A program made the translations under genes and the position numbers. Positions 10,956-20,184 of a stretch of DNA of 64,000 nt are shown piece by piece. Every line of letters begins with the position of its first letter. The first letter of the stretch is position 1. Source of the DNA: Clostridium sp. (lineage in GTDB: Bacteria > Bacillota > Clostridia > Clostridiales > Clostridiaceae); the NCBI GenBank assembly GCA_031292145.1, contig JARLHR010000216.1, positions 62,001 through 126,000 of the forward strand, written 5' to 3'. Under the pieces are notes generated by a model, which had not been told where the DNA came from, ran no database searches, and was given only the letters and a program-made list of their open reading frames with translations.

Positions 10956-10978
10956 TTGTAACATAACTGCCTTATTTA
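10956..10978 (+). promoter_or_regulatory. Candidate promoter of the two-component operon, Pho-box-like half
   Basis: TTGTAAC (10956-10962) is followed by 10 bases and TATTTA (10973-10978), the same spacing as the small-RNA promoters near 48-63 kb. The upstream half is TTGTACA at 10946, offset by one base from the ideal 11-bp period, so the match is imperfect. Confidence 0.3.
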
Positions 10979-11066
10979 TGTTGTAGTATTAATTATAGAT
11001 TAAATATTGAGTATTTCCAATAAGGCTATTAAAGAGTCATGTTTATATAAAGGAGAGGATACAGTC

Positions 11067-11738
11067 ATGAGAAAATCTATTCTAATTGTAGAAGATGAGC
11101 TAAGAATTAGATTTTTACTTAGAGATTATTTAGCCAAAGAGGATTTTAATGTTTTTGAAGCTTCAAATGGTGAAGAAGGTTTATATATATTTAGTACTGA
11201 AAAAATAGATTTGGTACTTTTAGATATAATGATGCCAATTATGGATGGTTTAACTATGCTCGAAAAATTAAGAGCTGTTTCAACTGTACCTGTAATTCTG
11301 CTTACTGCTAAAGGTGAAGAAGAAGATAAACTTCAAGGTTATGATGTTGGCACTGATGATTATATAACAAAACCATTTAGCCCAAAGGTTTTAATTGCAA
11401 AAGTTAAAGCATTACTGAAGAGGACTAGGGACGATTTAGATTCAAGCTTTCAAGATTTCAATGGACTTACTATAAATAAGCTTTCCCATGAAGTGAAAAT
11501 AGATGGAGACGAAGTAGTTTTATCACCAAAAGAATATGAATTATTAGTATATTTAGTTACAAATGAAGGAATTGCTTTAAGTAGAGATAATATTTTAGAC
11601 AACGTATGGGGTATAGATTATTATGGTGATATTCGTACCGTTGATACTAATGTTAAAAGACTTCGCGAAAAACTCGGTGATAAAGCTAACTTTATTATTA
11701 CTGTACGCGGCAGTGGCTATAAATTCGAGGTTAAATAA
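11067..11738 (+). CDS. OmpR/PhoB-family response regulator
   Basis: The frame opens at 11007, but ATG 11067 is chosen: AAGGAGAGG lies 8 bases upstream and the receiver begins at once (MRKSILIVEDE). The 223-residue protein has a receiver domain with the phosphoacceptor D53 (LLDIMMP), the switch Thr/Lys (LLTAKG, ITKPF) and a C-terminal winged helix with RTVDTNVKRLREKLG and the RGSGYKF wing. It is phosphorylated by the kinase encoded immediately downstream (stop and start overlap, TAATG). The regulated stimulus is unknown; the family includes PhoP/PhoB. Confidence 0.9.
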   Translation: MRKSILIVEDELRIRFLLRDYLAKEDFNVFEASNGEEGLYIFSTEKIDLVLLDIMMPIMDGLTMLEKLRAVSTVPVILLTAKGEEEDKLQGYDVGTDDYITKPFSPKVLIAKVKALLKRTRDDLDSSFQDFNGLTINKLSHEVKIDGDEVVLSPKEYELLVYLVTNEGIALSRDNILDNVWGIDYYGDIRTVDTNVKRLREKLGDKANFIITVRGSGYKFEVK

Positions 11739-13249
11739 TGAGTCGTAGTTTAGCTAAACGATTATTTTATATAACAGTTTCACTAGTTATTGCTTTAACG
11801 CTTATTGCATACTTTGCACAAACTATTTTATTTGAAAGTTTTTACTCTTATAAAAAAACAAATTCCCTAATTAATGAAGTTAATAAATTTAATGATTTAT
11901 ATTCTCTTCATATTCAGACTAATTTAGATTTATATAAAGCTCTTCAAAAATTTGAAAGTGACAATAATTCAAAAGTTGTTATTATATCTTTAGACGGAAA
12001 AAATAGATATACTTCTGAGGATATTTATACAGATAAAGAAAGCAATGATACATTAAATGCCTTCACTGAACTAATTAATGATAGTGATTTAATTAATCAA
12101 GTTGTAACTCATTCACAAACTAAATATAAAATTTTTGAAAACGAAAGCAGCGGAACAAAAAAAATAGGCATTGTCGGACTCATGTCTATAAATAGTAAAA
12201 ATGATAGCCTTATTTTCTGTGTTTCCTCTATACAACCAATAACAGAAGCATCCGAAGTTGCTAAAGAATTTTTAATTTATTTATTTTTAGGTTTAATTGC
12301 AGTTTCAGCAATCCTTGCTTTAATTTATTCTAATTTAATATCTAAGCCACTAGTAAATTTAACCCGTGCTGCAAATAGAATATCTAATATGGATTTTTCT
12401 CCAGTATGCGAGACTGACAGGAAAGATGAGATAGGAATTCTTGCTAAATCCTTAAACTTTTTATCTAAAAATCTTGAGTCTGCACTTTTAGATTTGCAAA
12501 CGAAAAACAAAAAATTGGAAGATGATATTGAAAAAGAAAGACAATTAGAAGATATGAGAAAAGATTTTATATCAAATGTCAGTCATGAACTTAAAACTCC
12601 AATTGGCATAATAGAAGGATATGCTGAAGGACTTAAAGATGGTATTGTTTCTGGCGAAGATGCCGCCTTATACCTGGAAACTATAATTGATGAATCTAAA
12701 AAGATGAGTATTTTAGTTACAAATATGTTAGAATTATCAAAACTAGAATCCGGAACCATCAAACCAAATTTTGAAGCCTTTAATATAAATAGATTAATTA
12801 CAAAAATACTAAAGAAACATAAACCTGATTTTGATGAAAATAAATTTAATGTTAATTTCAATTCTTCAACACCATATAGTTACGTTTATGCTGATCCATT
12901 TCAAATGGAACAAGTTTTAACTAATATACTAACCAATGCAATTAAGTATACACCTCCCAAAAATGATATAAATATAAACATTGAGGAAGGTTTAGATAAA
13001 TTTAAAATATCTGTTCAAAATATGGGCGTATCTATTCCTGAAGAAGAAATAAGTAAACTCTTTGATAAATTCTATAGGTTAGATAAATCCCGAGAAAGAA
13101 CTCAAAAAAATAGTACTGGTATTGGGTTATCAATAGTTAAAAATATTTTGCATCTTCATAACAGTGGGTTTAATTTAAAAAATATAACTGGAGGAGTAGA
13201 ATTCTACTTTTATTTAGAAAAAATAGTTTCACCAGAAGATGATGAATAA
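11738..13249 (+). CDS. Membrane sensor histidine kinase
   Basis: The 503-residue kinase has two transmembrane segments (about 10-32 and 177-200) flanking a 145-residue extracellular sensor, a HAMP domain (ISKPLVNLTRAANRISNMDF), a coiled coil, HisKA with H283 in SNVSHELKTP, and a HATPase_c domain with the N box (NILTNAIKYTP), F box and GIGLSIVKNI G2 box. No PAS domain is seen, unlike most PhoR kinases. It is translationally coupled to the response regulator. The 3' end comes within 13 bp of the convergent reductase gene with no terminator hairpin between. Confidence 0.9.
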   Translation: MSRSLAKRLFYITVSLVIALTLIAYFAQTILFESFYSYKKTNSLINEVNKFNDLYSLHIQTNLDLYKALQKFESDNNSKVVIISLDGKNRYTSEDIYTDKESNDTLNAFTELINDSDLINQVVTHSQTKYKIFENESSGTKKIGIVGLMSINSKNDSLIFCVSSIQPITEASEVAKEFLIYLFLGLIAVSAILALIYSNLISKPLVNLTRAANRISNMDFSPVCETDRKDEIGILAKSLNFLSKNLESALLDLQTKNKKLEDDIEKERQLEDMRKDFISNVSHELKTPIGIIEGYAEGLKDGIVSGEDAALYLETIIDESKKMSILVTNMLELSKLESGTIKPNFEAFNINRLITKILKKHKPDFDENKFNVNFNSSTPYSYVYADPFQMEQVLTNILTNAIKYTPPKNDININIEEGLDKFKISVQNMGVSIPEEEISKLFDKFYRLDKSRERTQKNSTGIGLSIVKNILHLHNSGFNLKNITGGVEFYFYLEKIVSPEDDE

Positions 13250-13262
13250 TTACCCTTTAATC

Positions 13263-14006
13263 TTATATATATCCTCCATCGGCACGTATAATTTGGCCTG
13301 TTATATATGACGAATCCTCACTTGCTAAAAATACTACCAATTTTCCAATTTCATCTGGATTTCCAAATCTTCCTAGAGGAATTTCTTCTTCTAGGGATTT
13401 TTTTTCTTCTTCATCTAAAAATGAATTCATTTTTGTGCTTATTACTCCTGGTGCAATAGAATTTACTCTTATATTAGATGGTGCAACTTCTTTTGCAATA
13501 GCTTTAGTAAATGAATTTAGTCCACCTTTTGCGCTAGAATATAGCACTTCACAAGATGCACCTACTTCTCCCCACATGGAAGAGATATTTATTATATTAC
13601 CTCTTTTTCTTAAAATCATATCATTCAAAACATGCTTTGTTAAGTACATTGCTCCCAACAAATTAGTACTTATAACTTTCTCTATTTCTTCCTCAGTAAC
13701 ATCCATAAATAATCCTATATGACTTATGCCAGCATTATTTACCAGAATATCTATTTTACCCATAACTTTTAAAGCTTCTTCAATAATTAACCTGCATTCA
13801 TTGAATTTTGAAATATCCCCTTTTATCATTACACCATAGCCATTTATTTTTTTAACTTCTTCTAAAGTTTCTTCTGCTCCATTAGCATCGGTTGAGTAAT
13901 TAATTAATACACTGGCTCCTTCTTTGGCAAGTTCTATGGCTATAGCTCTTCCAATCCCCCTTGATGCTCCTGTAACAAATGCAACTTTACCGTTTAATTT
14001 ATTCAT
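13263..14006 (-). CDS. Short-chain dehydrogenase/reductase (FabG-like 3-oxoacyl reductase)
   Basis: A 247-residue classical SDR. The cofactor loop TGASRGIG is at 12-19, NNAG at 90-93, and the catalytic Ser142/143, Tyr156 and Lys160 (YSSAK) are all present. The C-terminal ADGGYI ending is typical of FabG-type 3-oxoacyl-ACP reductases using NADP(H). No fatty-acid genes adjoin, so it is likely a paralogue (YmfI type) rather than the main FabG. The Shine-Dalgarno is weak. Confidence 0.85.
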   Translation of the reverse strand: MNKLNGKVAFVTGASRGIGRAIAIELAKEGASVLINYSTDANGAEETLEEVKKINGYGVMIKGDISKFNECRLIIEEALKVMGKIDILVNNAGISHIGLFMDVTEEEIEKVISTNLLGAMYLTKHVLNDMILRKRGNIINISSMWGEVGASCEVLYSSAKGGLNSFTKAIAKEVAPSNIRVNSIAPGVISTKMNSFLDEEEKKSLEEEIPLGRFGNPDEIGKLVVFLASEDSSYITGQIIRADGGYI

Positions 14007-14125
14007 ATTTATTTCTAGTAAGATATTATAAACTTAAATATCTACTAAAATTCACCACCTTTTAATGTATCTTATACGCTTTATTGTACTTATTTATATT
14101 ACAATTTAATATGAATTTTCCTTAC

Positions 14126-15058
14126 TTAAATCTGTTTAGCATAGTCAAAATATTTTTGTATTTTTTCTGGTCCTCCAATAATACTTTTGCTAATATATAG
14201 AATGTCATTCTTACCTACTTCTATCTGCCATTTAACTAAAGATATTTCTCCACGAGTTAATTCAATACAAGTTATTGCTGATGGAAAAACACAGCATCCA
14301 TCATTAAAATATAGTCCTTCATCAGGTTCTGGAAATATATCATTATGAGTATGCCCACAAATAAGCACCTTTTTCTCCTTTTCTGCAAGCTTTTTAAGTA
14401 CATCATCAATTTTAGTTCCTTTATCATAGTTATTAGCTGGACTAGTAGGTTCTTTAAATCCAGCAACGCCCTCCATGAATCTCCATACATATCTGACTAA
14501 AAATCGACTCAATTTCCACATATCACAATTTAGAAAATCAACCTGATGCCCATGAAATGCAATTATATCATCATTAGTAGGCTTATATCTAAGAATGATA
14601 CCTTCATAAAACTTTATGCTGCTATAAAGATAAATCATTTCACGTCCAAAACCTTTACCTGCCTCCTCAAAAAGCTTTTCTTGCCTCTTAATAAATTCAG
14701 GATTAGATTTAACTATATCATGATTTCCATAAACTAGATATAATCTATCTTTATCAAAAAACTTATCTAATATAAAGAAAATATCCTTATAGTTATAAGC
14801 AATATCTAAGCAATCTTTGTTTTTCCATAACTCATCACCATCACCTAGTTCAATTAAAGTATATCCGTTTTGATAATAAAATCCAAGTGCTGCCTTATAA
14901 ATGTTTCTATTTTGCCTTAATGAATCTGCATATCCTCCATCACCTCTATGAATATCACTTATTAGAACTATTTTGGAGTTATTGTCAAACCCAATTATAG
15001 CTCCTGTTCTCAAGAGTCTTTTAATAAAATCGTTACTTTTTGAACACTGTTCACTCAT
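14126..15058 (-). CDS. Calcineurin-like metallophosphoesterase
   Basis: The 310-residue protein shows the five metallophosphoesterase blocks in order: DIHRGD at 35-40, GDGDELW near 72, YGNHD near 115, HGHQVD near 168 and CGHTHND near 236. These bind a dinuclear metal centre. There is no signal peptide, so it acts in the cytoplasm on an unknown phosphate ester. AGGGTTGATGT precedes the ATG. Downstream (minus strand) lies the SDR gene after about 120 bp of AT-rich spacer. Confidence 0.85.
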   Translation of the reverse strand: MSEQCSKSNDFIKRLLRTGAIIGFDNNSKIVLISDIHRGDGGYADSLRQNRNIYKAALGFYYQNGYTLIELGDGDELWKNKDCLDIAYNYKDIFFILDKFFDKDRLYLVYGNHDIVKSNPEFIKRQEKLFEEAGKGFGREMIYLYSSIKFYEGIILRYKPTNDDIIAFHGHQVDFLNCDMWKLSRFLVRYVWRFMEGVAGFKEPTSPANNYDKGTKIDDVLKKLAEKEKKVLICGHTHNDIFPEPDEGLYFNDGCCVFPSAITCIELTRGEISLVKWQIEVGKNDILYISKSIIGGPEKIQKYFDYAKQI

Positions 15059-15133
15059 ACATCAACCCTATAAACTTATATTGATTCCATTTATTATATG
15101 AATATTATTATTGAATTGATATTCTAATTAATC

Positions 15134-15198
15134 TACATTCAAAAAAATAACAAGTCCAATATGCTAGCAGATGGACTTGCTATTTTTTTGAATGTGCC
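15134..15198. mobile_element. Short MITE relic, about 65 bp
   Basis: Left end ACATTCAAAAAAATAACAAG has lost the terminal GGC; the right end TTTTTTTGAATGTGCC is intact and followed by TTA. The two arms can pair over more than 20 bases. It lies between the asparaginase and metallophosphoesterase genes. Confidence 0.6.
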
Positions 15199-15255
15199 TT
15201 AAGCATACTCATAACTTTTAGGCTTATTCACAATTTGTTTTTTTATTCTATTTGC

Positions 15256-16263
15256 CTAGTATTCTGCAAAAATCTTCTTTATTTCACTGAAATCTTTAGT
15301 TCTAGTTAAAGCTAATGAAAGTAGTATTCTAGCTTTTGGCGGTGATAAAGTGTAGCTCGGAATGCAATTATTATACTTATCCATAGTATCATCTTCTAAT
15401 ATTATTCCACTACCTATTCTAGATGATCTCACCACTGGAATACCTTTTGCTTCAAGACTTTCAATTTCTTGTAGCCATTTTGAACTAAAGGTTCCACTTC
15501 CAGCTCCCGCAATTACAATTCCCTCAGACCTCTGCGAAAAATAATCAATAATTGAAGGATCAGCATCAATATTAAAATATGCAATGGAAACTTGTGGTAA
15601 CTTATTTAAGTGAGAAGTATCAAATTGTGAATAAACGGTATGTGGTTTTATTGATTTATTAAAGAAAAAAGGAATATTATCTCTCATATAACCAAGACAG
15701 CCAAATTCTATTGAACTAAACGCATTTGTTTTAAATGTGTTAACTTTTTGAACATTTCTCCCACTATAAATTCCATCTGAAAAGACAACCATACATCCTT
15801 GTCCTATAGATAAATCACTAGCAGCTAATGCAACTGATTGGTATAAATTTAATGGCCCATCCGCACTAGTTGCAGTAGATGGCCTCATTGCTCCTGTTAA
15901 TACTACAGGTTTATTTGTTTTAACAGTTAAATCTAAGAAATATGCTGTTTCTTCTAATGTATCAGTTCCGTGAGTTATTACAAATCCATCTACATCATCT
16001 TGTTTTGAAAGTTCATTTATTTTATTTACAATGGTTAACCAATGATTTACAGTTATATCATTACTATCTACATTGGCTATTTGCTCACCACGTATATTAG
16101 CTATTTTATCAAGATTAGAAACACTACTAATCAATGTTTGTATATCTAAATTACCTGCTTGATAATTAGTTGTTTTTCCTTCCTCTCCAGTACCTGCAAT
16201 TGTTCCTCCAGTAGCCAAAATGACTATATTTTTAAGCTCAGACTTTTTTTGATTAATTAACAA
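15256..16263 (-). CDS. L-asparaginase
   Basis: A 335-residue asparaginase. Both catalytic Thr motifs are present: ATGGTIAG with T21 and the THGTDTLEE block at 97-105; the lysine of the second triad follows in the TGAMRPST region. It hydrolyses asparagine to aspartate and ammonia. No convincing signal peptide is present, so it is probably cytoplasmic. Translation starts at TTG 16263, supported by AGAGGGGGAACG upstream. It lies downstream of an amino-acid transporter and may supply aspartate to the AspA lyase encoded at 45.4 kb. Confidence 0.88.
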   Translation of the reverse strand: MLINQKKSELKNIVILATGGTIAGTGEEGKTTNYQAGNLDIQTLISSVSNLDKIANIRGEQIANVDSNDITVNHWLTIVNKINELSKQDDVDGFVITHGTDTLEETAYFLDLTVKTNKPVVLTGAMRPSTATSADGPLNLYQSVALAASDLSIGQGCMVVFSDGIYSGRNVQKVNTFKTNAFSSIEFGCLGYMRDNIPFFFNKSIKPHTVYSQFDTSHLNKLPQVSIAYFNIDADPSIIDYFSQRSEGIVIAGAGSGTFSSKWLQEIESLEAKGIPVVRSSRIGSGIILEDDTMDKYNNCIPSYTLSPPKARILLSLALTRTKDFSEIKKIFAEY

Positions 16264-16519
16264 CTTTCGTTCCCCCTCTAGTTTAATCTGCTCTATATAA
16301 TTTTCTTGATTGTGCCTTATACTTAGGAATTAATATAATTCCTCTCAGCCCCTATTATAACTATAAATAGTTATATAGTTATATATTTATATAGTAACAT
16401 ATTTAAATAGCAATATACTTTTATATTTAAATATTTTTATAGCAATATATTAAAATAGTTTCATAGTTATATATTTTTATAGTTATCTACTTTTAAATTT
16501 TCGTAATAATATAAACAAA
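16264..16519. other. AT-rich intergenic with degenerate TATAG repeats
   Basis: This spacer contains many imperfect copies of ATAGTTATATA/TTTATATAG-like units between 16355 and 16490, and a solo MITE right end (TTTTCTTGATTGTGCC followed by TTA) ending at 16317. No gene is visible. Confidence 0.6.
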
Positions 16520-16564
16520 GCATTGTTTCCATAATTTCATTAATTTATGAAATTGAAACAATGC
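16520..16564 (-). terminator. Intrinsic terminator after the amino-acid ABC operon
   Basis: GCATTGTTTC (16520-16529) pairs with GAAACAATGC (16555-16564), extended by ATTTCAT/ATGAAAT. On the minus strand it is followed by TTTGTTTATATT. It lies 40 bp after the ATPase stop codon. Confidence 0.75.
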
Positions 16565-16604
16565 ATTTTATATAGATAAACAATTCCCACGTTTAACTTA
16601 TAAT

Positions 16605-17333
16605 TTAATTATTAATTACTTTATCCAAGAATTCTTTACATCTATCACTTTTAGGCGCTGTAAACATTTCTTCCGGAGTATCTTCTTCTACTATATATCC
16701 TTGATCCATAAATATAACTCTATCAGATACATCTCTAGCAAAGTTCATTTCATGAGTTACAACAACCATAGTCATTCCTTCTTGTGCTAAGTCCTTCATA
16801 ACCTTTAGCACTTCACCGACCATTTCAGGATCTAATGCTGAAGTTGGTTCATCAAACAACATTATTTTCGGGTTCATTTCAAGAGCCCTAGCAATTGCAA
16901 CTCTTTGCTTTTGCCCACCTGATAATGTATCTGGATAAACATCTTTTTTATCTTTTAATCCAACCTTATCTAACAAATTAAGAGCTTTTTCAGTAGCTTC
17001 ACTCTTACTCATTTTTTTCAACTCTAACGGTGCAAGTAACATATTTTCAAGAACTGTTAGATGTGGAAACAAGTTAAATGATTGAAACACCATTCCTATT
17101 TCTTCTCTTAACTTATTTATATCTTTATTATTTACAAGCTCCTGCCCTAGTATTGTAATACTACCAGCTTGAATTTCTTCTAAACCATTCAAGCATCTTA
17201 AAAAAGTACTCTTTCCAGAGCCTGAAGGTCCTATGATGCAAAGAACTTCTCCTTCTGTTACATTTACTGATATATCTTTAAGAACTTCTAAATGTCCATA
17301 ACGTTTTTTAAGATTCTTAGCGCTTATTACCAT
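16605..17333 (-). CDS. Polar amino-acid ABC transporter, ATP-binding protein
   Basis: A 242-residue ATPase of the GlnQ/HisP class. Walker A GPSGSGKS lies at 35-42, the signature LSGGQKQR near 138 and Walker [12 protein letters not shown] near 158. It powers uptake together with the permease whose gene overlaps its start by 17 bp, and the lipoprotein encoded upstream. The set belongs to the polar amino-acid uptake family; the exact amino acid is not evident, although the neighbouring asparaginase suggests Asn/Gln/Asp-type substrates (inference). Confidence 0.92.
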   Translation of the reverse strand: MVISAKNLKKRYGHLEVLKDISVNVTEGEVLCIIGPSGSGKSTFLRCLNGLEEIQAGSITILGQELVNNKDINKLREEIGMVFQSFNLFPHLTVLENMLLAPLELKKMSKSEATEKALNLLDKVGLKDKKDVYPDTLSGGQKQRVAIARALEMNPKIMLFDEPTSALDPEMVGEVLKVMKDLAQEGMTMVVVTHEMNFARDVSDRVIFMDQGYIVEEDTPEEMFTAPKSDRCKEFLDKVINN

Positions 17334-17979
17334 AGTTAATTTTCCTTTCTATATAACTTGATGCTAAAGTTAATACTGTAATTACTATAAAATACATACA
17401 GGCTACAATTGCATACATTGGAAGTGCTTTAAAGTTTCTAGCAATTATAATTTGTCCAGATGATGTAAGTTCCCTTATGCTTATAACTGTCAAAATTGAT
17501 GTATCCTTTAGTGTAACTATAAATTGATTTAATATAGATGGAATCATAATCTTAACTGCTTGAGGTAGAATAACTTTTCTCATAGCTTTTGAATAGCTAA
17601 GTCCTAAACTTCTTGCCGCTTCCATTTGTCCATTATCTATAGCTTGGATTCCCCCCCTAAATATTTCAGCCATATAAGCTGAAGCATTTACTGTAAGAGT
17701 TATTATACCTGCAACCACAGGATCAAATCTTATACCAAGTGCCTGTCCAACACCAAAATATAAAAATAACGCTTGTACCATAAGTGGAGTTCCACGAACT
17801 ATGTAAATATATAATGTAGATATACCTTTTAATATCTTAGATGTACTTATACTAAATATACCTAAAATAATTCCAAGTATTACAGCTAATATTAATGATA
17901 TAACTGCAACTTCTATTGTTACTGAAAGCCCGCTAAGTAAGCTAGGAAGGCTGTCTATTAGTAATTTAAAAATTTCCAT
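17317..17979 (-). CDS. Polar amino-acid ABC transporter, permease
   Basis: The 220-residue permease has about five transmembrane segments and the HisMQ-family EAA loop ([20 protein letters not shown]) that docks on the ATPase. AAGGAGAA precedes the ATG. It overlaps the ATPase gene by 17 bp, implying coupled translation. The upstream position normally held by the binding protein is here occupied by a broken copy (17995-18123), with the intact one further upstream. Confidence 0.9.
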   Translation of the reverse strand: MEIFKLLIDSLPSLLSGLSVTIEVAVISLILAVILGIILGIFSISTSKILKGISTLYIYIVRGTPLMVQALFLYFGVGQALGIRFDPVVAGIITLTVNASAYMAEIFRGGIQAIDNGQMEAARSLGLSYSKAMRKVILPQAVKIMIPSILNQFIVTLKDTSILTVISIRELTSSGQIIIARNFKALPMYAIVACMYFIVITVLTLASSYIERKINYGNKR

Positions 17980-17994
17980 ATTATATTCTCCTTA

Positions 17995-18123
17995 CTATTT
18001 TGCTATATATTGACCAACTATTTGATCATACTGTCCATTTTCTTTTAATTTCAGCTATTGCATCTGATAGTTCTACATCAATTCCTTTGTATGTCGCATT
18101 TTCTTCAAAAGAAAATGGTGCAT
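17995..18123 (-). pseudogene. Remnant of a second amino-acid substrate-binding protein gene
   Basis: Read on the minus strand, 18123-18072 encodes APFSFEENATYKGIDVELSDA, matching residues 51-72 of the intact lipoprotein (APFSFEENGKYKGIDVELLDA). It then jumps, with a frameshift, to ENGQYDQIVGQYIAK-stop, matching its last residues. About 190 internal codons and the signal peptide are missing. This is an eroded duplicate lying directly upstream of the permease, so the intact gene may be the duplicate that survived. Confidence 0.8.
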
Positions 18124-18211
18124 GATTATTTCGCCTCTATTATGAAACTTATTATATAGTTCAATTCAAAAATTGTCAATAAAACTAGCTCTCTTCTCAA
18201 TTGTAATCATC

Positions 18212-18250
18212 TCTGTTACAAGAACTCTACCCTTGTAACAGACTTGTTTT
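18212..18250 (+). terminator. Orphan intrinsic terminator on the plus strand
   Basis: TCTGTTACAAG (18212-18222) and its perfect complement (18232-18242) enclose a 9-base loop, followed by CTTGTTTTTATAC. Both flanking genes are on the minus strand, so it does not end any annotated plus-strand gene. It may end a small RNA. The rest of 18124-18507 is AT-rich; a weak hairpin at about 18402-18450 may terminate the binding-protein transcript. Confidence 0.5.
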
Positions 18251-18507
18251 TATACTATTTTCAAGTTTTATAAAATAATTTTTCTCATGTATACATATTC
18301 CATATTATGAATAAATACATATTCTTTCATTCATTTTTAGCAATTCATATAATTTTCAAAATATTTATATACTTTCATTAAAAATGTAATATTAAACCAA
18401 TAGAGAGCCATAAATCGGAAATTTTATCATCCTACACTCATAGCTCTTTATTTAAACTAAAACTTTAAGTTTACTTTAGTAAAATCACTTATTTTCTTTC
18501 ACATGCC

Positions 18508-19293
18508 TTATTTTGCAATATATTGACCAACTATCTTATCATATTCCCCATTATCTTTTAATTTCTTAAGACCTTCGTTAAACTTTTTTAATAAATCTGC
18601 ATTTTCACCTTTTTTAACTGCAAATCCATAGTCTACACTTGTTAATTTATCTCCCACAATTTTTAGCTTTGAATTAGGATCAACCTTAATTTTATATGCT
18701 ATAACAGGAAAATCTTCTAATAAGAAATCGTAATTTTTGTTTTCAACTGCTTGGAACATTGATGGAGAATCATCAAAATAATTTAAATTCAAGCCATATT
18801 TTGCTTGATTATCTTCCGCATATTTTGCTCCTGCAGTACCCTTTTTAAGCGAAGCACTTTTACCCTTTAAATCATCTGCACTCTTAATATCTGTATTATC
18901 TTTATTAACAACTAATGATACCCCTGATACAAAATATCCATCTGAAAAATCTAATGTTTGTTTTCTTTCATCTGTAATACTCATTCCAGCTATAGCACCA
19001 TCTAATTGATTAGCTATAAGTCCTGGAATTATCCCATTAAAATCCATTGGTTTTAATTCATAATCAAAATTTTCCTCCTTAGCAACTGCATCTAAAAGCT
19101 CTACATCTATACCTTTATATTTTCCATTTTCCTCAAAAGAAAATGGTGCATATTTGGCATCGCATGCAATTAAATATTTTTTATTTGCATCACCACTTTT
19201 AGCCGAATCATTTTTTGCTGCCCCACATCCTGACATTATGCTTACTGACATTACTGATGCTAGTAAAATTCCTACTAATGATTTTTTATTCAT
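18508..19293 (-). CDS. Amino-acid ABC transporter substrate-binding lipoprotein
   Basis: The 261-residue protein has a lipoprotein signal peptide with lipobox MSGC (Cys23) and a family-3 periplasmic-binding fold (SBP_bac_3): YAPFSFEENGKYKGIDVELLDAVAKEE near the N-terminus and the conserved DGAIAGMSITDERKQTLDFSD. It delivers an amino acid to the permease encoded downstream. TTAAGGGGG lies before the ATG. A degenerate second copy sits between it and the permease. A MITE right-end relic (TTTTCTTTCACATGCC) abuts its 3' end. Confidence 0.9.
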   Translation of the reverse strand: MNKKSLVGILLASVMSVSIMSGCGAAKNDSAKSGDANKKYLIACDAKYAPFSFEENGKYKGIDVELLDAVAKEENFDYELKPMDFNGIIPGLIANQLDGAIAGMSITDERKQTLDFSDGYFVSGVSLVVNKDNTDIKSADDLKGKSASLKKGTAGAKYAEDNQAKYGLNLNYFDDSPSMFQAVENKNYDFLLEDFPVIAYKIKVDPNSKLKIVGDKLTSVDYGFAVKKGENADLLKKFNEGLKKLKDNGEYDKIVGQYIAK

Positions 19294-19394
19294 TGTTTAT
19301 TCCCCCTTAAATAATGTTAAAATTATAAAATCTATTGTAATGATTTTCTGAAAAAATTCTTGTTTCATAAACAGTTTTCCATAAATTCTTTACT

Positions 19395-20063
19395 CTATAC
19401 CCTAACTCGCTCGTTAGCATAAACTCTTGTTTGTAAATGTGAAATATGTTCTGCAATCAACTCTTCTGATTTTTTCCCATCTCTTTCAATCAGTACTTTT
19501 GCAATATTTATATGTTCTTCTTTTTCATTTACAAATTCTAACTGCTTACAATCTATCATAAGAATTCGCGAAAGATTTTCCATAATCCCTTCACACATTT
19601 CAATTAGCAATGAGTTATGAGTTGCTCTTACAATTGACATATGAAACATATCATTTAGTTTATTAAATTCAGCTATTTCACTATTTTGTGACTCTTCTGG
19701 AAATTTCATAGCTAAATTTAATATTTCCTTAAGTTCTGAATCACTAGCTGTCTTAACAGCTAAATTCACAGCTGCTTTTTCAAAAATATATCTCATTTGG
19801 AAAGATTCTATTACGCTTCTCTGTGTTACAGGTTTCACCAAATATCCTTTTCTTGGTAAAGCTTTAAGATACCCTTGGATTTCTAACGCCCCTAAAGCAT
19901 CTCTTACGGGTGTCTTGCTTACATTATATTTATCTGCTAATTCAGCTAATGTAAGAAAGTCTCCATCCTTTATTTTTAGGTTCAAAATATCCAGTTTAAT
20001 TTGCTTATATATTTCTTTAGCATATGATTTTTCAACTTGACACAGATTTATCTCTCCTTTCAT
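19395..20063 (-). CDS. GntR-family (FadR/FCD subfamily) transcriptional regulator
   Basis: The 222-residue protein has an N-terminal GntR winged helix (about 12-80; LAELADKYNVSKTPVRDALGALEIQGYL) and an all-helical FCD effector domain. Its placement suggests control of the adjacent amino-acid transporter, which is inference. The start is odd: the only good Shine-Dalgarno (AAAGGAGAG, 20052-20060) lies just after the ATG, so either the ATG is used weakly or initiation is at a downstream CTG codon. A perfect palindrome at 20073-20086 and a terminator-like leader precede it. Confidence 0.88.
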   Translation of the reverse strand: MKGEINLCQVEKSYAKEIYKQIKLDILNLKIKDGDFLTLAELADKYNVSKTPVRDALGALEIQGYLKALPRKGYLVKPVTQRSVIESFQMRYIFEKAAVNLAVKTASDSELKEILNLAMKFPEESQNSEIAEFNKLNDMFHMSIVRATHNSLLIEMCEGIMENLSRILMIDCKQLEFVNEKEEHINIAKVLIERDGKKSEELIAEHISHLQTRVYANERVRV

Positions 20064-20072
20064 TGAAATCCC

Positions 20073-20086
20073 ACTGATATATCAGT
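20073..20086. promoter_or_regulatory. Candidate GntR operator palindrome
   Basis: ACTGATATATCAGT is a perfect 14-bp palindrome ten bases upstream of the gntR start codon. Its position suggests autoregulation. No second copy was seen upstream of the transporter genes. Confidence 0.5.
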
Positions 20087-20093
20087 AAAAGTA

Positions 20094-20140
20094 AATAAAA
20101 AAAAGCAACAGAACACTTATATAAATAAATGCTCCGTTGC
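20094..20140 (-). terminator. Terminator-like hairpin in the gntR leader (possible attenuator)
   Basis: On the minus strand GCAACGGAGCA (20140-20130) pairs fully, with two G-U pairs, to TGTTCTGTTGC (20115-20105) and is followed by a run of eight or more U. It lies only about 8 bases after the predicted transcription start of gntR and 30 bases before its start codon. Confidence 0.6.
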
Positions 20141-20154
20141 CTTCATCTAACTTT

Positions 20155-20184
20155 ATTATATTTCAAAGAAATATCATTTGTCAA
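20155..20184 (-). promoter_or_regulatory. Sigma-A promoter for gntR
   Basis: On the minus strand TTGACA (20184-20179), an 18-bp spacer and TATAAT (20160-20155) form a perfect consensus pair. The expected start at about 20148 leads straight into the terminator-like hairpin. Confidence 0.7.

Noticed and set aside
14272-14490. 72-residue minus-strand frame
   Set aside because: It lies wholly inside the metallophosphoesterase gene in another frame.
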